A stretch of DNA of 64,000 bases from Bacteroidetes bacterium GWB2_32_14 (lineage in GTDB: Bacteria; Bacteroidota; Bacteroidia; Bacteroidales; UBA12077). Positions 43,952 to 53,643 of the stretch are shown in pieces. The translations under genes were made by a program, and so were the position numbers. Each line of letters opens with the position of its first letter. Within the stretch, counting starts at the first letter, position 1. The notes under the pieces are model-generated. The model saw nothing but the letters and a program-made list of their open reading frames with translations. It ran no database searches and was not told where the DNA came from. Location: the NCBI GenBank assembly GCA_001768235.1, contig MENK01000014.1:1-64000 (forward strand), given 5' to 3'.

Positions 43952-45561
43952 TGAAAATGAACAAAATTTACATTACTGCACTTATTCTTTTGTATTCGAT
44001 ACAAGGAATTTCGCAAACAATACCAATGTTTCGAGGCAACCTGGATCATTCGGGAGTTTTTAATTCCCCTGAAATCTCAAACCCTGTATTAAAATGGGAA
44101 TACCGTACTGGCGGTCAAATTTATTCATCACCCGTGGTGGTTAATAATGTATTGTATGTTGGCAGCAACGATTCGTATTTGTATGCAATAAATATAAACA
44201 ACGGAAGCTTAAATTGGAAATTTAAAACCGGACGAAGGATAAAGTCAACACCATGTGTAAATAATGAAACAGTTTATTTTGGGAGTTTCGACAGTACTTT
44301 TTACGCCATTGATGCTAAAACAGGGACAGAAAAATGGCATTTTAAAACCGGCCGCGAAGCTGTTTTTAGTGCCGAAAATATATTTGGAGTTAAATCCGGA
44401 AACCTGAAATGCCCCGATCCCTGGGATTTCTATTCATCATCACCATTGTATTATAATCAATCTGTATATTTTGGAAGCGGCGACAGCTCAATATATTGCC
44501 TGAATGCTGAAAATGGCAATAAAATCTGGAGTTATAAGACTAAAGGTGTTGTTCATTCGTCACCTGCTGTTTATAATAATATTATTTATTGTGGAAGCTG
44601 GGATAGCAAAATTTATGCACTTGATGCCCAAACAGGAGAATTAATTTGGGATTATCAAACCGGAACAGACACACTGCGTAATTGTTTTGTAGGTATCCAG
44701 GCAAGTCCGGCAATATCCGATGGAATTGTGTATTGTGGATCGCGCGATGCATACATGTATGCATTAGATGCAAAAAGCGGGAAAGTAATCTGGAAAAACA
44801 AAGATCCTTATTCATCATGGATGCCAAGCTCAACTGCTATTAAAGACGGCCATTTGTATTCTGGTTCTTCTGATGCCTTGCGTTTTTATATTTTTGATAA
44901 AAATAACGGGAATATAATCAGTGAATACAAAACAGGAATTTACACTTTTTCTTCACCTTCTGTTTCCGGGAATACAGCTTACATTGGAGCAATGAATGGA
45001 AAACTTTATGCTTTCGATACCAATACAGGATTTCCCAAATGGATTTTCTCAACCGATGCTTCGCTAAATTCATTGTACTTAACCAAAACCGGGGATTATA
45101 ACAACGAAAACTTAAATGATATATTTGAGTTTGGCATGTGCTGGGAAATGACAAAAATCATCGAACAAATAGTATCAAGCGCCGGGAGCATTCTCTCATC
45201 GCCCTTTATTAACAATGGAATAATTTACTTTGCTTCTACTGATGGCTCTATTTACGCTCTTGAAAATGGAAACACCCCGTCTCAGAATATAGAATTTTTT
45301 GATTTTTCAAATTTCAAGTCAGAAGTAAAATCAATAAACGAAATAAACTATTCTTTTGATAAAACATCAAAAGTTTCAATACTGGTTTTGAATGAGCAGA
45401 TGAAACCAATTAAATCTCTTGTTAAAGAAGAAAAACAAGGTGGTTCATACACGGCTAGTTGGAACGGAACAGACGAAAAGAACATGGATGTAGCAACCGG
45501 AACTTACTTTATAAAGATAAGCCTTGGTAAATATGCAAAATATTACAGCATTGAGAAATAA
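43951..45561 (+). CDS. Secreted PQQ-like beta-propeller protein with FlgD-like C-terminus
   Basis: A signal peptide (ending GISQ) precedes a long series of blades such as VVVNNVLYVGSNDSYLYAIN and WKFKTG, repeated about seven times. The C-terminal 80 residues (SILVLNEQMKPIKSLVK then SYTASWNGTDEKNMDVATGTYFIKI) are a FlgD-type Ig domain, often seen at the end of exported Bacteroidota proteins. Whether it binds PQQ is doubtful, since this propeller family also scaffolds proteins. Start and methyltransferase stop overlap. Confidence 0.85.
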   Translation: MKMNKIYITALILLYSIQGISQTIPMFRGNLDHSGVFNSPEISNPVLKWEYRTGGQIYSSPVVVNNVLYVGSNDSYLYAININNGSLNWKFKTGRRIKSTPCVNNETVYFGSFDSTFYAIDAKTGTEKWHFKTGREAVFSAENIFGVKSGNLKCPDPWDFYSSSPLYYNQSVYFGSGDSSIYCLNAENGNKIWSYKTKGVVHSSPAVYNNIIYCGSWDSKIYALDAQTGELIWDYQTGTDTLRNCFVGIQASPAISDGIVYCGSRDAYMYALDAKSGKVIWKNKDPYSSWMPSSTAIKDGHLYSGSSDALRFYIFDKNNGNIISEYKTGIYTFSSPSVSGNTAYIGAMNGKLYAFDTNTGFPKWIFSTDASLNSLYLTKTGDYNNENLNDIFEFGMCWEMTKIIEQIVSSAGSILSSPFINNGIIYFASTDGSIYALENGNTPSQNIEFFDFSNFKSEVKSINEINYSFDKTSKVSILVLNEQMKPIKSLVKEEKQGGSYTASWNGTDEKNMDVATGTYFIKISLGKYAKYYSIEK

Positions 45562-45686
45562 TGTAATCAAATGAATTAACTATTGTTAGCATGTTTAAAT
45601 CTGAGTAATCCGGATTTCTATAATTTTACTGTTGCAAATTGTAAAAAAAAATATACCTGATTTAATACGTTTATAATTAATGAAAA

Positions 45687-46418
45687 ATGAGAACGAACAC
45701 TGTTGAACACTCAATTTTAAAGTCATTAATTTTGCATCTTCTTCCAGGTTTGCTTATAGGCATTTGCTATTTTGCCTTAGCCCCGTTGGTTAAGGCAAAC
45801 GGGTTTCCATCAATAATGGCGTTAATACTGGCAGGAATATTTGTTCTAATTCCATTTGAGTTCGGTTTTATTTTACTCCAAAGTAAGAAAACCGGAGAAA
45901 AGCTGATTAATGGAATAATTAAATATTGCAAACCCATACCAAAATGGCAATACCTGGTATGGGTTCCAATAATTTTTGTTTTATCAGGAATTCTTTTTAC
46001 GCTGTTTGAATTTACAACTGAGCACTTGCATGTTTTATTCAACCGGATACCTTCGAATATGAATTTAGATATGGGGCTTAGTACGGAATTTTCTAAGCAA
46101 AACCTAGTTGTTACGTATGTCCTTTTTTTGATTTTTATTGTTTTAATATTGCCGGTGATAGAAGAATTCTATTTTAGAGGATATCTTTTACCCCGAATGC
46201 CGGCTAAGTTAAGAGGTTGGTCTGTACCAGTTCATAGTGGGCTTTTTGCTTTATACCATACATGGACTCCATGGATGTTTATAACACGTGCAATCGGCAT
46301 TTTGCCATTGATTTATATTGTAAAGCGTAAGGAAAATATCTATTTAGGAATAATTGCACATTGCCTTTTAAATTCAACAGATTTTATACTGGCACTTATT
46401 TTTCTTAATAATTATTAA
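45687..46418 (+). CDS. CPBP-family intramembrane metalloprotease
   Basis: The 243-aa multi-pass protein contains the CAAX-protease-like EE159-160 in VIEEFYFRG, the His in FALYHTW and a final His in IIAHCLLN. This makes it a type II CAAX/CPBP (Abi) protease. Members process membrane proteins or support bacteriocin immunity. The role here is unknown. Confidence 0.88.
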   Translation: MRTNTVEHSILKSLILHLLPGLLIGICYFALAPLVKANGFPSIMALILAGIFVLIPFEFGFILLQSKKTGEKLINGIIKYCKPIPKWQYLVWVPIIFVLSGILFTLFEFTTEHLHVLFNRIPSNMNLDMGLSTEFSKQNLVVTYVLFLIFIVLILPVIEEFYFRGYLLPRMPAKLRGWSVPVHSGLFALYHTWTPWMFITRAIGILPLIYIVKRKENIYLGIIAHCLLNSTDFILALIFLNNY

Positions 46419-46481
46419 TTTTACTTAATTGATCGCGATCAGTATTTTATATTAAAACCGAACTTAAATCTTTAAAAATGC

Positions 46482-47630
46482 ATGAGCCCAATAATTCAAA
46501 TGTATAATCCGACAACCAAAATGTTAATAAAATCTAAAGATTGCTATCAATACGATTCCGATGGCAAAGAATATATCGATTTTGAATCGGGAGTATGGTG
46601 CGCCAATATAGGGCATAGTAACGACAGGCTTATAGAACTTATAGGAGAACAAATAAAAAAGTCAATTCATCATGGCTATAAATTTCGAAATCAGTTTTCC
46701 GAAGATTTATCAGAAAGACTTAACACTCTTACAGGTATTACCAATGGGGCTAGTGTTTTTATAAGCTCCGGTTCAGAAGCCGTAAACCTGTCAGTAAGTT
46801 TGTCTTTTCATTATACCGGGCGCAAGAAAATACTTAAAATCAACAACTCCTATTTAAGCGCCTTTGGATTTGGGCAGAATTCTCCAAACAATGATTCTAT
46901 TGTGAATGTACAATTCAACGACATAGATTCAATAAATACTATTGATTTTAAAGAAATCTCTGCTTTTGTGCTGGAAACCGGAGGAGCTTCAATAGACATG
47001 GTGCAATTTCCGGAAAAGAATTTTATTTCAAAGATCGTAGATATGGCAACTAAAAACGATTGCCTTATTATTGCTGACGAAGTTACAACAGGTATCGGGC
47101 GAACAGGAAAATGGTTTGGTTTTCAACATTATGATATCAAACCCGATATTGTTGTAACTGGAAAAGGACTTGGAAACGGATATCCTGTAAGTGCAGTAAC
47201 AGCAAATTCAAAAGTTACTGATTACTTTAACAAGAACCCATTCAGATATGCCCAATCGCACCAGAATGATCCTTTAGGTTGTGCCATTGGTTTAGAAGTT
47301 TTAAACATTATTGAAGAAGAGAAGCTGATTGATAAATGCATTGAAACCGGCGAATACTTTAACCTAAAATTAATTCAACTGGCTGAGAAATATCCCGAAA
47401 AGATAAAAGAAATAAGGGCAAGAGGATTAATACTTGCCCTGGAACTTAAAAAAGATATAGATGGAGATTTCATTCATACTCATTTGTTCGGACACGGCTT
47501 TGTTACAGGATTTAAGTCAAATACCTTCAGATTTCTACCTCCCTTTACCATTAAACAATCAGATATTGATAAACTGGTAACTAAATTAGATGACTTATTA
47601 ATAAGCTCTAAATCCAAAAAAATCTTTTAA
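46482..47630 (+). CDS. Class III PLP aminotransferase
   Basis: This fold-type I aminotransferase of the acetylornithine/omega-amino acid group has 382 aa. It carries ISSGSEAVNLS for phosphate binding, DEVTTGIGRTGKWF (199-212) and PLP lysine K228 in VVTGKGLGNGYP. The exact substrate cannot be told. It is not next to an arginine biosynthesis cluster. A decayed lipoprotein gene follows 16 bases later. Confidence 0.9.
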   Translation: MSPIIQMYNPTTKMLIKSKDCYQYDSDGKEYIDFESGVWCANIGHSNDRLIELIGEQIKKSIHHGYKFRNQFSEDLSERLNTLTGITNGASVFISSGSEAVNLSVSLSFHYTGRKKILKINNSYLSAFGFGQNSPNNDSIVNVQFNDIDSINTIDFKEISAFVLETGGASIDMVQFPEKNFISKIVDMATKNDCLIIADEVTTGIGRTGKWFGFQHYDIKPDIVVTGKGLGNGYPVSAVTANSKVTDYFNKNPFRYAQSHQNDPLGCAIGLEVLNIIEEEKLIDKCIETGEYFNLKLIQLAEKYPEKIKEIRARGLILALELKKDIDGDFIHTHLFGHGFVTGFKSNTFRFLPPFTIKQSDIDKLVTKLDDLLISSKSKKIF

Positions 47631-47646
47631 TAAAAAGGTGTGATTT

Positions 47647-48037
47647 ATGAACCCCTTATTTTGTGCATATATAATCGTTATTACAAGCCTTTCATCCTGC
47701 AAAAAATCTAATAATCAAGATATTGTACAAAAATGAAATCTGGCATATTACTTCCGGTTTGCAGAACTGGCAATTAAATACCTTGAAACATAAGACTCTG
47801 CTTTTTTAGGAAAAATTGCCTTAATTCTTACATCGAACTCATGTTAAATAATAAAGACTGGGAAAAACTCCCGGTTTTATCAGATAACAAGCGATTATGG
47901 TACAGAGCAGGTGCAATTATGGCACAAGAAATTGATTCAAAACCCGGAAGAAAAAGGCTGACGCCCTGATAGCTGAACCATCAGAAAAATTTATTAATAC
48001 ATATCTTACACTTTCTAAATATCCATTAAGAAAATAA
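47647..48037 (+). pseudogene. Decayed lipoprotein gene
   Basis: A 29-codon frame from 47647 encodes a lipoprotein signal (MNPLFCAYIIVITSLSSC) and stops. Further on, other frames contain related-looking pieces in order: AYYFRFAELAIKYLE, then MLNNKDWEKLPVLSDNKRLW, then KKADALIAEPSEKF and a final stop at 48037. The pieces need several frameshifts to join into one protein. I do not recognise the family. Confidence 0.65.
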
Positions 48038-48293
48038 AGTACTATTATGAATGACTATGCGGGATATGTATTAAAAATTTAAAAAAGCTAAGCGTCATTT
48101 ACTCGCTCATGAGAAAAGTTGTAATGGCACTTTCTTTATTCGGGCAACTTGCCTGATCGGCAGGCAGGTTTGTAATTGCCATTATTTTAGAAAAAACAGA
48201 AAGCTGAATTGCAAATCAGCTTAGCACAGAACTAGCAGAGCAATTAAATAAATATCATCCATTAAAATAAAACCAAAAGTGAGTAAAAAACGT
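48038..48293. other. Non-coding remnant region
   Basis: There is no gene. The hairpin AACTTGCCTG/CAGGCAGGTT (48146-48155, 48161-48170) lies within it, perhaps inserted into a further fragment. Only short frames cross the region. Confidence 0.5.
48146..48170 (+). repeat. GCCTG/CAGGC palindromic repeat
   Basis: A 10-bp stem with one mismatch and a five-base loop ATCGG has the GGCAGGCAGG pattern seen at 17086 and 40859. It looks like a REP-like unit scattered between genes. Confidence 0.45.
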
Positions 48294-48301
48294 TAAATTT
48301 G
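48294..48301 (+). promoter_or_regulatory. Putative -7 box for the toxin-antitoxin operon
   Basis: TAAATTTG lies 6 bases before the first in-frame ATG at 48307, which would be about the transcription start. This supports the later ATG at 48325 as the antitoxin start. An AGGA lies before that second ATG. Confidence 0.4.
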
Positions 48302-48324
48302 CAGAAATGAAAAACAGGAATACA

Positions 48325-48510
48325 ATGAAAGGAATAAACTTTGTAACTAACGAGAAAAATGAACGAATAGCAGTTCAGATTGACCTTGACAAGTACAGTG
48401 AACTTTGGGAAGATTTTTACGATGTTTTAATAGCCGAATCCAGAAAAGATGAAGAAACAATAAGCCTTGACGAGTTAAAAAACGAGTTAAAAAACGAAGG
48501 TAAGTTGTAA
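48325..48510 (+). CDS. Antitoxin of a RelE-type pair
   Basis: The 61-aa acidic protein (INFVTNEKNERIAVQIDLDK, then a helical EETISLDELKNEL end) fits the antitoxins found with RelE/ParE toxins in Bacteroidota. I chose the second ATG (48325) because a promoter-like box stands just before the first one (48307). Its stop overlaps the toxin's ATG by one base. It probably binds its own promoter with the toxin. Confidence 0.8.
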   Translation: MKGINFVTNEKNERIAVQIDLDKYSELWEDFYDVLIAESRKDEETISLDELKNELKNEGKL

Positions 48511-48770
48511 TGTATAAAGTTCAGTTTAGTAAACAAGCAGGAAAAGAACTCCGCAATCTTCCTAAAACAGTTATAAAAAGAGTTATTATAGCTTCTGAAG
48601 GATTAGCAAAAAACCCACAGCCAAACGGATGTAAAAAACTTCGTGGTACGAAAGAAAATTTATATAGAGTCCGGGTTGGAGAATATCGAATAATTTATGT
48701 TATTGAAGAAACCATCCGAATAGTAACAGTAAGAAATGTCAGACATCGCAAAGATGTTTATAGACTATAG
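48510..48770 (+). CDS. RelE/ParE-family toxin
   Basis: An 86-aa basic protein of the RelE/ParE superfamily: FSKQAGKELRNLPK, then NLYRVRVGEYRIIYVIEE and VTVRNVRHRKDVYR. The R-x-R and Y/H residues fit ribosome-dependent mRNA cleavage rather than gyrase inhibition, but this cannot be decided. It is translationally coupled to the antitoxin. Confidence 0.88.
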   Translation: MYKVQFSKQAGKELRNLPKTVIKRVIIASEGLAKNPQPNGCKKLRGTKENLYRVRVGEYRIIYVIEETIRIVTVRNVRHRKDVYRL

Positions 48771-48852
48771 AAACACTATCCTTTGAAATAATTGTTTTTG
48801 CTTCATGCCTTTTCTTCACTCCAAAGCGCCCCAAATGTTCAGAAAAAGGTAA

Positions 48853-48868
48853 CCAGCCTATCGGCTGG
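48853..48868. repeat. CCAGCC/GGCTGG palindrome
   Basis: A six-base-pair stem around TATC lies between the toxin gene and gcvP. It belongs to the G+C-rich dyads of the accessory region. Confidence 0.35.
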
Positions 48869-48910
48869 CAGTTCCATCACAAAAAGCATTATCGCCCGTA
48901 TTGTAATATA

Positions 48911-48963
48911 ATGCAAATTATAAAATGGCTTTGCTCGATTACGCTGTCAATTATAATTTGCAT
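48911..48963. repeat. 13-bp inverted repeat, not a terminator
   Basis: ATGCAAATTATAA (48911-48923) and its exact reverse complement (48951-48963) flank 27 bases (AATGGCTTTGCTC...). It lacks a T-run and precedes the gcvP terminator by 25 bases. Its role is unknown. Confidence 0.6.
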
Positions 48964-48982
48964 ATATTATGAATTGTCTTTA

Positions 48983-49014
48983 AAAAAATAGCCCCGGAGT
49001 TTTACTGGGGCTAT
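48983..49014 (-). terminator. Terminator of gcvP
   Basis: The stem ATAGCCCC/GGGGCTAT (48989-48996, 49007-49014) has seven A before it, a U-tract on the minus strand. It is 24 bases beyond the gcvP stop. Confidence 0.8.
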
Positions 49015-49037
49015 TCATTTGAAGTATGATATGACAA

Positions 49038-51932
49038 CTATTTTACAGCTTCAAAAGTAAATTTCCCTTCACGATAATCTTCTATCGGAGCACAAGTACA
49101 CATTAAATTTCTGTCACCATAACCATCATCAATACGGCTAACTGTAGGCCAGAATTTATTTTCGCGCACCCAATTTAAAGGGAAAGCAGCTTTTTCTCTT
49201 GCGTATGGGCGATTCCATGAATCAGAAACAACCACTTCCTGAGTATGCGGAGCATTTTTCAATACATTATTTTCTGCATCAGCTTTTCCATCTTTTATTT
49301 CAATTATTTCATTATAAATTGAAATCATGGCATCCACAAAGCGATCGAGTTCCTGCAAAGATTCACTTTCTGTTGGCTCAACCATTAATGTTCCATGAAC
49401 GGGGAATGACAATGTTGGAGCATGGAAACCATAATCCATTAATCGTTTAGCTATGTCGGCTTCTGTAATGTTTGCCATAGGTTTAAAGTTACGGCATTCT
49501 AAAATCATTTCGTGAGCAACATAGCCGGTTTCACCTGAATAAAGAACATCAAACTGATTTTTTAATGATGCTGCAAGATAATTTGCATTCAGGATTGCCA
49601 TTTTACTTACACTGGTTAATCCTTCGCCACCCATCATTTTAATAAATGCATGCGAAATGGTTAATACGCTGGCACTACCCCAGGGAGCAGCAGAAACGGC
49701 TTTAACACCTTTCTCGCCACCTACTTTTACAACAGAATGCGAAGGTAAGTAAGGTACCAAATGCTTTGCAACACCAATAGGGCCAACACCCGGGCCACCA
49801 CCACCATGAGGAATTGCAAATGTTTTATGCAAGTTCAGGTGACAAACATCGGCTCCAATACTTGCAGGATTTGTTAATCCTAATTGGGCGTTCATGTTTG
49901 CACCATCCATATATACTAAACCACCATTTTTGTGGATAATTTCATTCATTTCTTTAATACGGCTTTCGAATACTCCATGTGTTGAAGGATAAGTAACCAT
50001 AAAAGCAGATAAATTATCTTTATGTTCTTCTGCTTTTTTCTTTAAATCATCCACGTCGATATTTCCGTTTTTATCACACTCGACAACCACTACTTTCATA
50101 CCAGCCATTACAGCACTTGCAGGATTTGTTCCATGTGCTGATGATGGGATTAGAACAACAGTTCTGTGTCCTTGTCCTTTTTCGATATGATACTGACGAA
50201 CAACCATTAAACCGGCATATTCGCCTGCAGCACCTGAGTTTGGCTGAAACGATATTGCGTCAAAACCTGTAATTACTTTTAAATCTTCTTCCAGTTCCTG
50301 AATTAACTGGTGATATCCTTCAGCCTGATCAGCAGGAACAAATGGATGAATTCCTCCAAAATGGGGAAAGCTTAAAGCAAACATTTCTGTTGCTGCATTC
50401 AGTTTCATTGTACATGAACCAAGCGAAATCATTGAATGTGTCAATGAAAAGTCTTTTCTTTCCAATTTCTTGATATAACGCATCATTTCAGTTTCTGAAC
50501 GATATCGATTGAAAACTTCAAGAGTTAAAAAATTACTTGTACGTTTGAATTTATTATCAAAAGCAACCTTTTCTGTTAAATGACTTGCTACATCATTCTT
50601 TTTAACTACCTGGGCAAAAATTTCAATTACTTTATTTACATCCTGAATTAAAGTAGTTTCGTCTGTACTTATTCCAACAGTTTTTTCATCAATATAATTC
50701 AGGTTGATTTTTCTTTCTAAAGCCAGCTTTTGAATATCTGCAACTTTTATCCCTTCCGGAAGGTTCACTTTTAATGTATCAAAGAAATCTTTATTTTCTT
50801 GTTTAAATCCAAGGGCTAAGAGTTTCTCGTTTAAAGTAACAGCCATATAATGAATATGCAAAGCTATTCGTTTTAGGCCTTCAGCACCATGATAAACTAC
50901 ATACATTCCGGCCATAGTAGCTAAAAGCGCTTGTGAAGTACAAATATTTGATGTTGCTCTTTCGCGTTTAATGTGTTGCTCACGTGTTTGCAAAGCCATA
51001 CGTAAGGCAAGTTTATTTTGTGCATCTTTCGATATACCAATAATACGGCCAGGCATGCTTCGTTTAAATTTATCCATGGTTGCAAAATATCCGGCATGAG
51101 GACCTCCAAAGCCCATAGGAATACCAAATCGCTGGGTAGAACCAACAACTGCATCAGCTCCCCATTCACCCGGAGGTGTTAAAAGCACCAAACTCATAAT
51201 ATCTGCTGCAACCGCAACTGCAATTTCTTTTTCGTGTGCTTTAGCAACAAAATTTTTGTAATCAATAATTTTACCATCTGCTGTAGGATATTGAACAATT
51301 GCTCCAAAAACCTTATCTGTAAATTCAAACTCATTGAATTTTCCTTTTACTATCTCTATTCCAAGCGGATTAGCACGAGTTTCCATAACATCAATAGTTT
51401 GTGGAAACATGTTCTCATCAATAAAGAAAATATTAGCTTCGTTTTTAACCTGGGTTCTTGAGCGTGAATTATGAAACATAATCATAGCTTCAGCTGCAGA
51501 AGTTGCTTCATCGAGTAATGAAGCATTCGCTATTTCCATCCCTGTAAGTTCCATTACAACAGTTTGGAAATTCAATAATGCTTCTAAACGGCCTTGTGAA
51601 ATTTCTGCCTGGTAAGGAGTATATGATGTGTACCAACTTGGATTTTCAAGTATATTGCGTTGAATAACCGCCGGCATAATCGTATCATAATAACCTGAAC
51701 CTATAAATGTTTTATAGATTTTATTTTTCGAAGCAATTTTAAATATCTTTTGTTGATATTCGTACTCACTCATTCCTTTTTGAAGATTCAGTGGTTTTGG
51801 AAGGCGAATTGTTTTTGGAACGGTTTTATCAATTAGTTCGTCGAGACTTGATACACCGATTTTTTTAAGCATCAAATCAATTTCATGATCACGTGGACCA
51901 TTATGACGTTGTATAAAGTTATCAAGAGCCAT
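49038..51932 (-). CDS. gcvP: Glycine dehydrogenase (P protein), single chain
   Basis: This PLP enzyme of the glycine cleavage system decarboxylates glycine and passes the aminomethyl group to the lipoyl H protein. At 964 aa it is the fused form: an N-terminal non-catalytic half and a C-terminal half with the PLP lysine K703 in [17 protein letters not shown]. The other system genes (gcvT, gcvH) are not in the window, while lpdA (E3) is. It is monocistronic. Confidence 0.97.
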   Translation of the reverse strand: MALDNFIQRHNGPRDHEIDLMLKKIGVSSLDELIDKTVPKTIRLPKPLNLQKGMSEYEYQQKIFKIASKNKIYKTFIGSGYYDTIMPAVIQRNILENPSWYTSYTPYQAEISQGRLEALLNFQTVVMELTGMEIANASLLDEATSAAEAMIMFHNSRSRTQVKNEANIFFIDENMFPQTIDVMETRANPLGIEIVKGKFNEFEFTDKVFGAIVQYPTADGKIIDYKNFVAKAHEKEIAVAVAADIMSLVLLTPPGEWGADAVVGSTQRFGIPMGFGGPHAGYFATMDKFKRSMPGRIIGISKDAQNKLALRMALQTREQHIKRERATSNICTSQALLATMAGMYVVYHGAEGLKRIALHIHYMAVTLNEKLLALGFKQENKDFFDTLKVNLPEGIKVADIQKLALERKINLNYIDEKTVGISTDETTLIQDVNKVIEIFAQVVKKNDVASHLTEKVAFDNKFKRTSNFLTLEVFNRYRSETEMMRYIKKLERKDFSLTHSMISLGSCTMKLNAATEMFALSFPHFGGIHPFVPADQAEGYHQLIQELEEDLKVITGFDAISFQPNSGAAGEYAGLMVVRQYHIEKGQGHRTVVLIPSSAHGTNPASAVMAGMKVVVVECDKNGNIDVDDLKKKAEEHKDNLSAFMVTYPSTHGVFESRIKEMNEIIHKNGGLVYMDGANMNAQLGLTNPASIGADVCHLNLHKTFAIPHGGGGPGVGPIGVAKHLVPYLPSHSVVKVGGEKGVKAVSAAPWGSASVLTISHAFIKMMGGEGLTSVSKMAILNANYLAASLKNQFDVLYSGETGYVAHEMILECRNFKPMANITEADIAKRLMDYGFHAPTLSFPVHGTLMVEPTESESLQELDRFVDAMISIYNEIIEIKDGKADAENNVLKNAPHTQEVVVSDSWNRPYAREKAAFPLNWVRENKFWPTVSRIDDGYGDRNLMCTCAPIEDYREGKFTFEAVK

Positions 51933-51978
51933 AGCAAAAAATTTATATCAGTTAGTATTAATTATTTATAAAATTGTT

Positions 51979-51986
51979 CAAAATTA
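51979..51986 (-). promoter_or_regulatory. Putative -7 box for gcvP
   Basis: The minus strand reads TAATTTTG 46 bases before the gcvP ATG. I see no fold resembling a glycine riboswitch between it and the gene. Confidence 0.35.
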
Positions 51987-52087
51987 AAAAGAAGATTAAT
52001 CAATAAAAATAAAAACAACATGATATTTTCCTAACAAACATGTTTTAGAACAACATTTACTTTATAATGTTCGCAATATTATTCAAG

Positions 52088-52726
52088 CTATTGGAAGTAC
52101 GGGTTTGTATTTTTTTCATGTTCAACTGTTGTACTGTTACCGTGGCCCGGATACACAATCACTTCGCCAGGCAATGAAAAAATATGATTTGTAATACTAA
52201 GTATTATCGTATCATAGTCGCCCCCGGGTAAATCTGTACGTCCAATACTCCCGGCAAAAAGAACATCGCCAACAATTATAAAACCATCTTTTTCACAATA
52301 AAAAGCAATACATCCGGGAGAGTGCCCGGGAACATGGAGAACTTTAAGACTTGTATTTCCAAATTCGATTATTTCGCCATGATTAACGTATTTTGATGGC
52401 ACAGGTGGTTTCCGGATAGTAAACCCAAATGCAATTGCCATATCGTTTGAGCGTTGTAACAATGGCAAATCATCCTTATGTGCTATTGACGGGACATTAT
52501 ATTTCTCAACTAAAAACGCATTCCCCATAATATGATCGATATGGCAGTGCGTATTTAATATCATCTTTAATTTAAGTTCATTTTCTTCGATAAAGGTAAG
52601 TAGTTCCAGTTGTTCATTTTTATCGTTACATCCGGCATCAATAACCACGCATTCGTTGGTTTCATCGTAAAGCAGAAAAGTATTTTCCTGGAAAGGGTTA
52701 AATATAAATTTTTTGATTTTTACCAT
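52088..52726 (-). CDS. Metallo-beta-lactamase-fold hydrolase (glyoxalase II-like)
   Basis: This 212-aa hydrolase has the binuclear metal motif H60-C-H62-I-D64-H65 in THCHIDH, then HVPGHSPG and the final YPGHG segment. It is shorter than true glyoxalase II and lacks its C-terminal helical domain, so the substrate remains open (thioester or persulfide). It is in an operon after pcm, 11 bases downstream. Confidence 0.88.
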   Translation of the reverse strand: MVKIKKFIFNPFQENTFLLYDETNECVVIDAGCNDKNEQLELLTFIEENELKLKMILNTHCHIDHIMGNAFLVEKYNVPSIAHKDDLPLLQRSNDMAIAFGFTIRKPPVPSKYVNHGEIIEFGNTSLKVLHVPGHSPGCIAFYCEKDGFIIVGDVLFAGSIGRTDLPGGDYDTIILSITNHIFSLPGEVIVYPGHGNSTTVEHEKNTNPYFQ

Positions 52727-52737
52727 AATCTGTTTAA

Positions 52738-53379
52738 TTATTGTTTTCCTTTTAATAATGGAACAAAAGCAAAATACCCGTGTTCATTCTCAACATAATC
52801 ATTTTCACCGGTTCTGTCAACAGACATCATAACCTGCCCTTCGGAGCCACCAACTGGTACAACCATTCGTCCGCCAATTTTTAATTGACTTAATAGTTCT
52901 CTTGGAATTTCGGGAGCTCCGGCTGTAATTAAGATTTTATCGAAAGGAGCAAAGGATGGCTGCCCCAAATAACCATCGCCATAAAAGAAATACGGTTTAT
53001 AGCCCATTTTATGTAATAATGTTCTTGATTTCAGGTACAATTCTCTTTGACGTTCAATGGTATATACTTTTACACCTAATTCCATTAAAATTGCCGCCTG
53101 GTAGCCCGATCCGGTTCCGACTTCAAGCACTTTCTGATGTTTCTCAACTTGTAATAATTCTGTTTGAAAAGCCACGGTATATGGTTGCGATATTGTTTGC
53201 CCTGCTCCTATTGGAAAAGCCTGGTCGCGATATGCAAACTCGACAAATCCGCTCTCCATAAAAAGATGACGTGGTACTTTCCCTATGGCTTCGAGAATAC
53301 GTGTATCCTTAATTCCCTTTTCTTTAATCGTTTCAACCAATTTCTGCCTTAATCCCTTATGCCTGTAAGTATCTACCAT
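52738..53379 (-). CDS. pcm: Protein-L-isoaspartate O-methyltransferase
   Basis: This SAM enzyme repairs isoaspartyl residues in damaged proteins. The 213 aa show the family's AGQTISQPYTVAFQTELLQ region, the SAM motif EVGTGSGYQAAIL, TIERQREL and GGRMVVPVG. It is the first gene of an operon with the metallo-beta-lactamase-fold hydrolase, with a promoter-like pair of boxes. Confidence 0.95.
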   Translation of the reverse strand: MVDTYRHKGLRQKLVETIKEKGIKDTRILEAIGKVPRHLFMESGFVEFAYRDQAFPIGAGQTISQPYTVAFQTELLQVEKHQKVLEVGTGSGYQAAILMELGVKVYTIERQRELYLKSRTLLHKMGYKPYFFYGDGYLGQPSFAPFDKILITAGAPEIPRELLSQLKIGGRMVVPVGGSEGQVMMSVDRTGENDYVENEHGYFAFVPLLKGKQ

Positions 53380-53413
53380 TAACTAATTCCTCTAGGTTTT
53401 TTATAATTCCGAA

Positions 53414-53444
53414 CAAAGATAAAAGAACAAATCACATTTAGCAA
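53414..53444 (-). promoter_or_regulatory. Putative -7/-33 promoter of pcm
   Basis: On the minus strand a TTG (53442-53444) is separated by 20 bases from TATCTTTG (53414-53421), which fits the Bacteroidota -33/-7 pattern well. The -7 box lies 34 bases from the ATG at 53379. Confidence 0.55.
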
Positions 53445-53616
53445 CGTTGATTTTTTTATCTTAACTAAAAAATCGTTTTTAACAATCCCGAATCATTTTA
53501 ACATCTGTTGTCCATGCATTTGCTAAATTATTCAGAAACATAAATGAATAAGTTTATTAACACAAATTCGTTAATAAAATGAAACCTATTAATCAATCCG
53601 GAACATTTAAATAAAC

Positions 53617-53624
53617 TAAGTTTG
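53617..53624 (+). promoter_or_regulatory. Putative -7 box for the oxidoreductase-like gene
   Basis: TAAGTTTG lies 19 bases before the ATG at 53644, so the leader is short. Confidence 0.4.
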
Positions 53625-53643
53625 TAAAAACAACTCTGATTTT

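Noticed and set aside
51933-52087. Glycine riboswitch before gcvP
   Set aside because: The leader is AT-rich without tandem G+C hairpins and only about 40 bases lie between the putative promoter and ATG.
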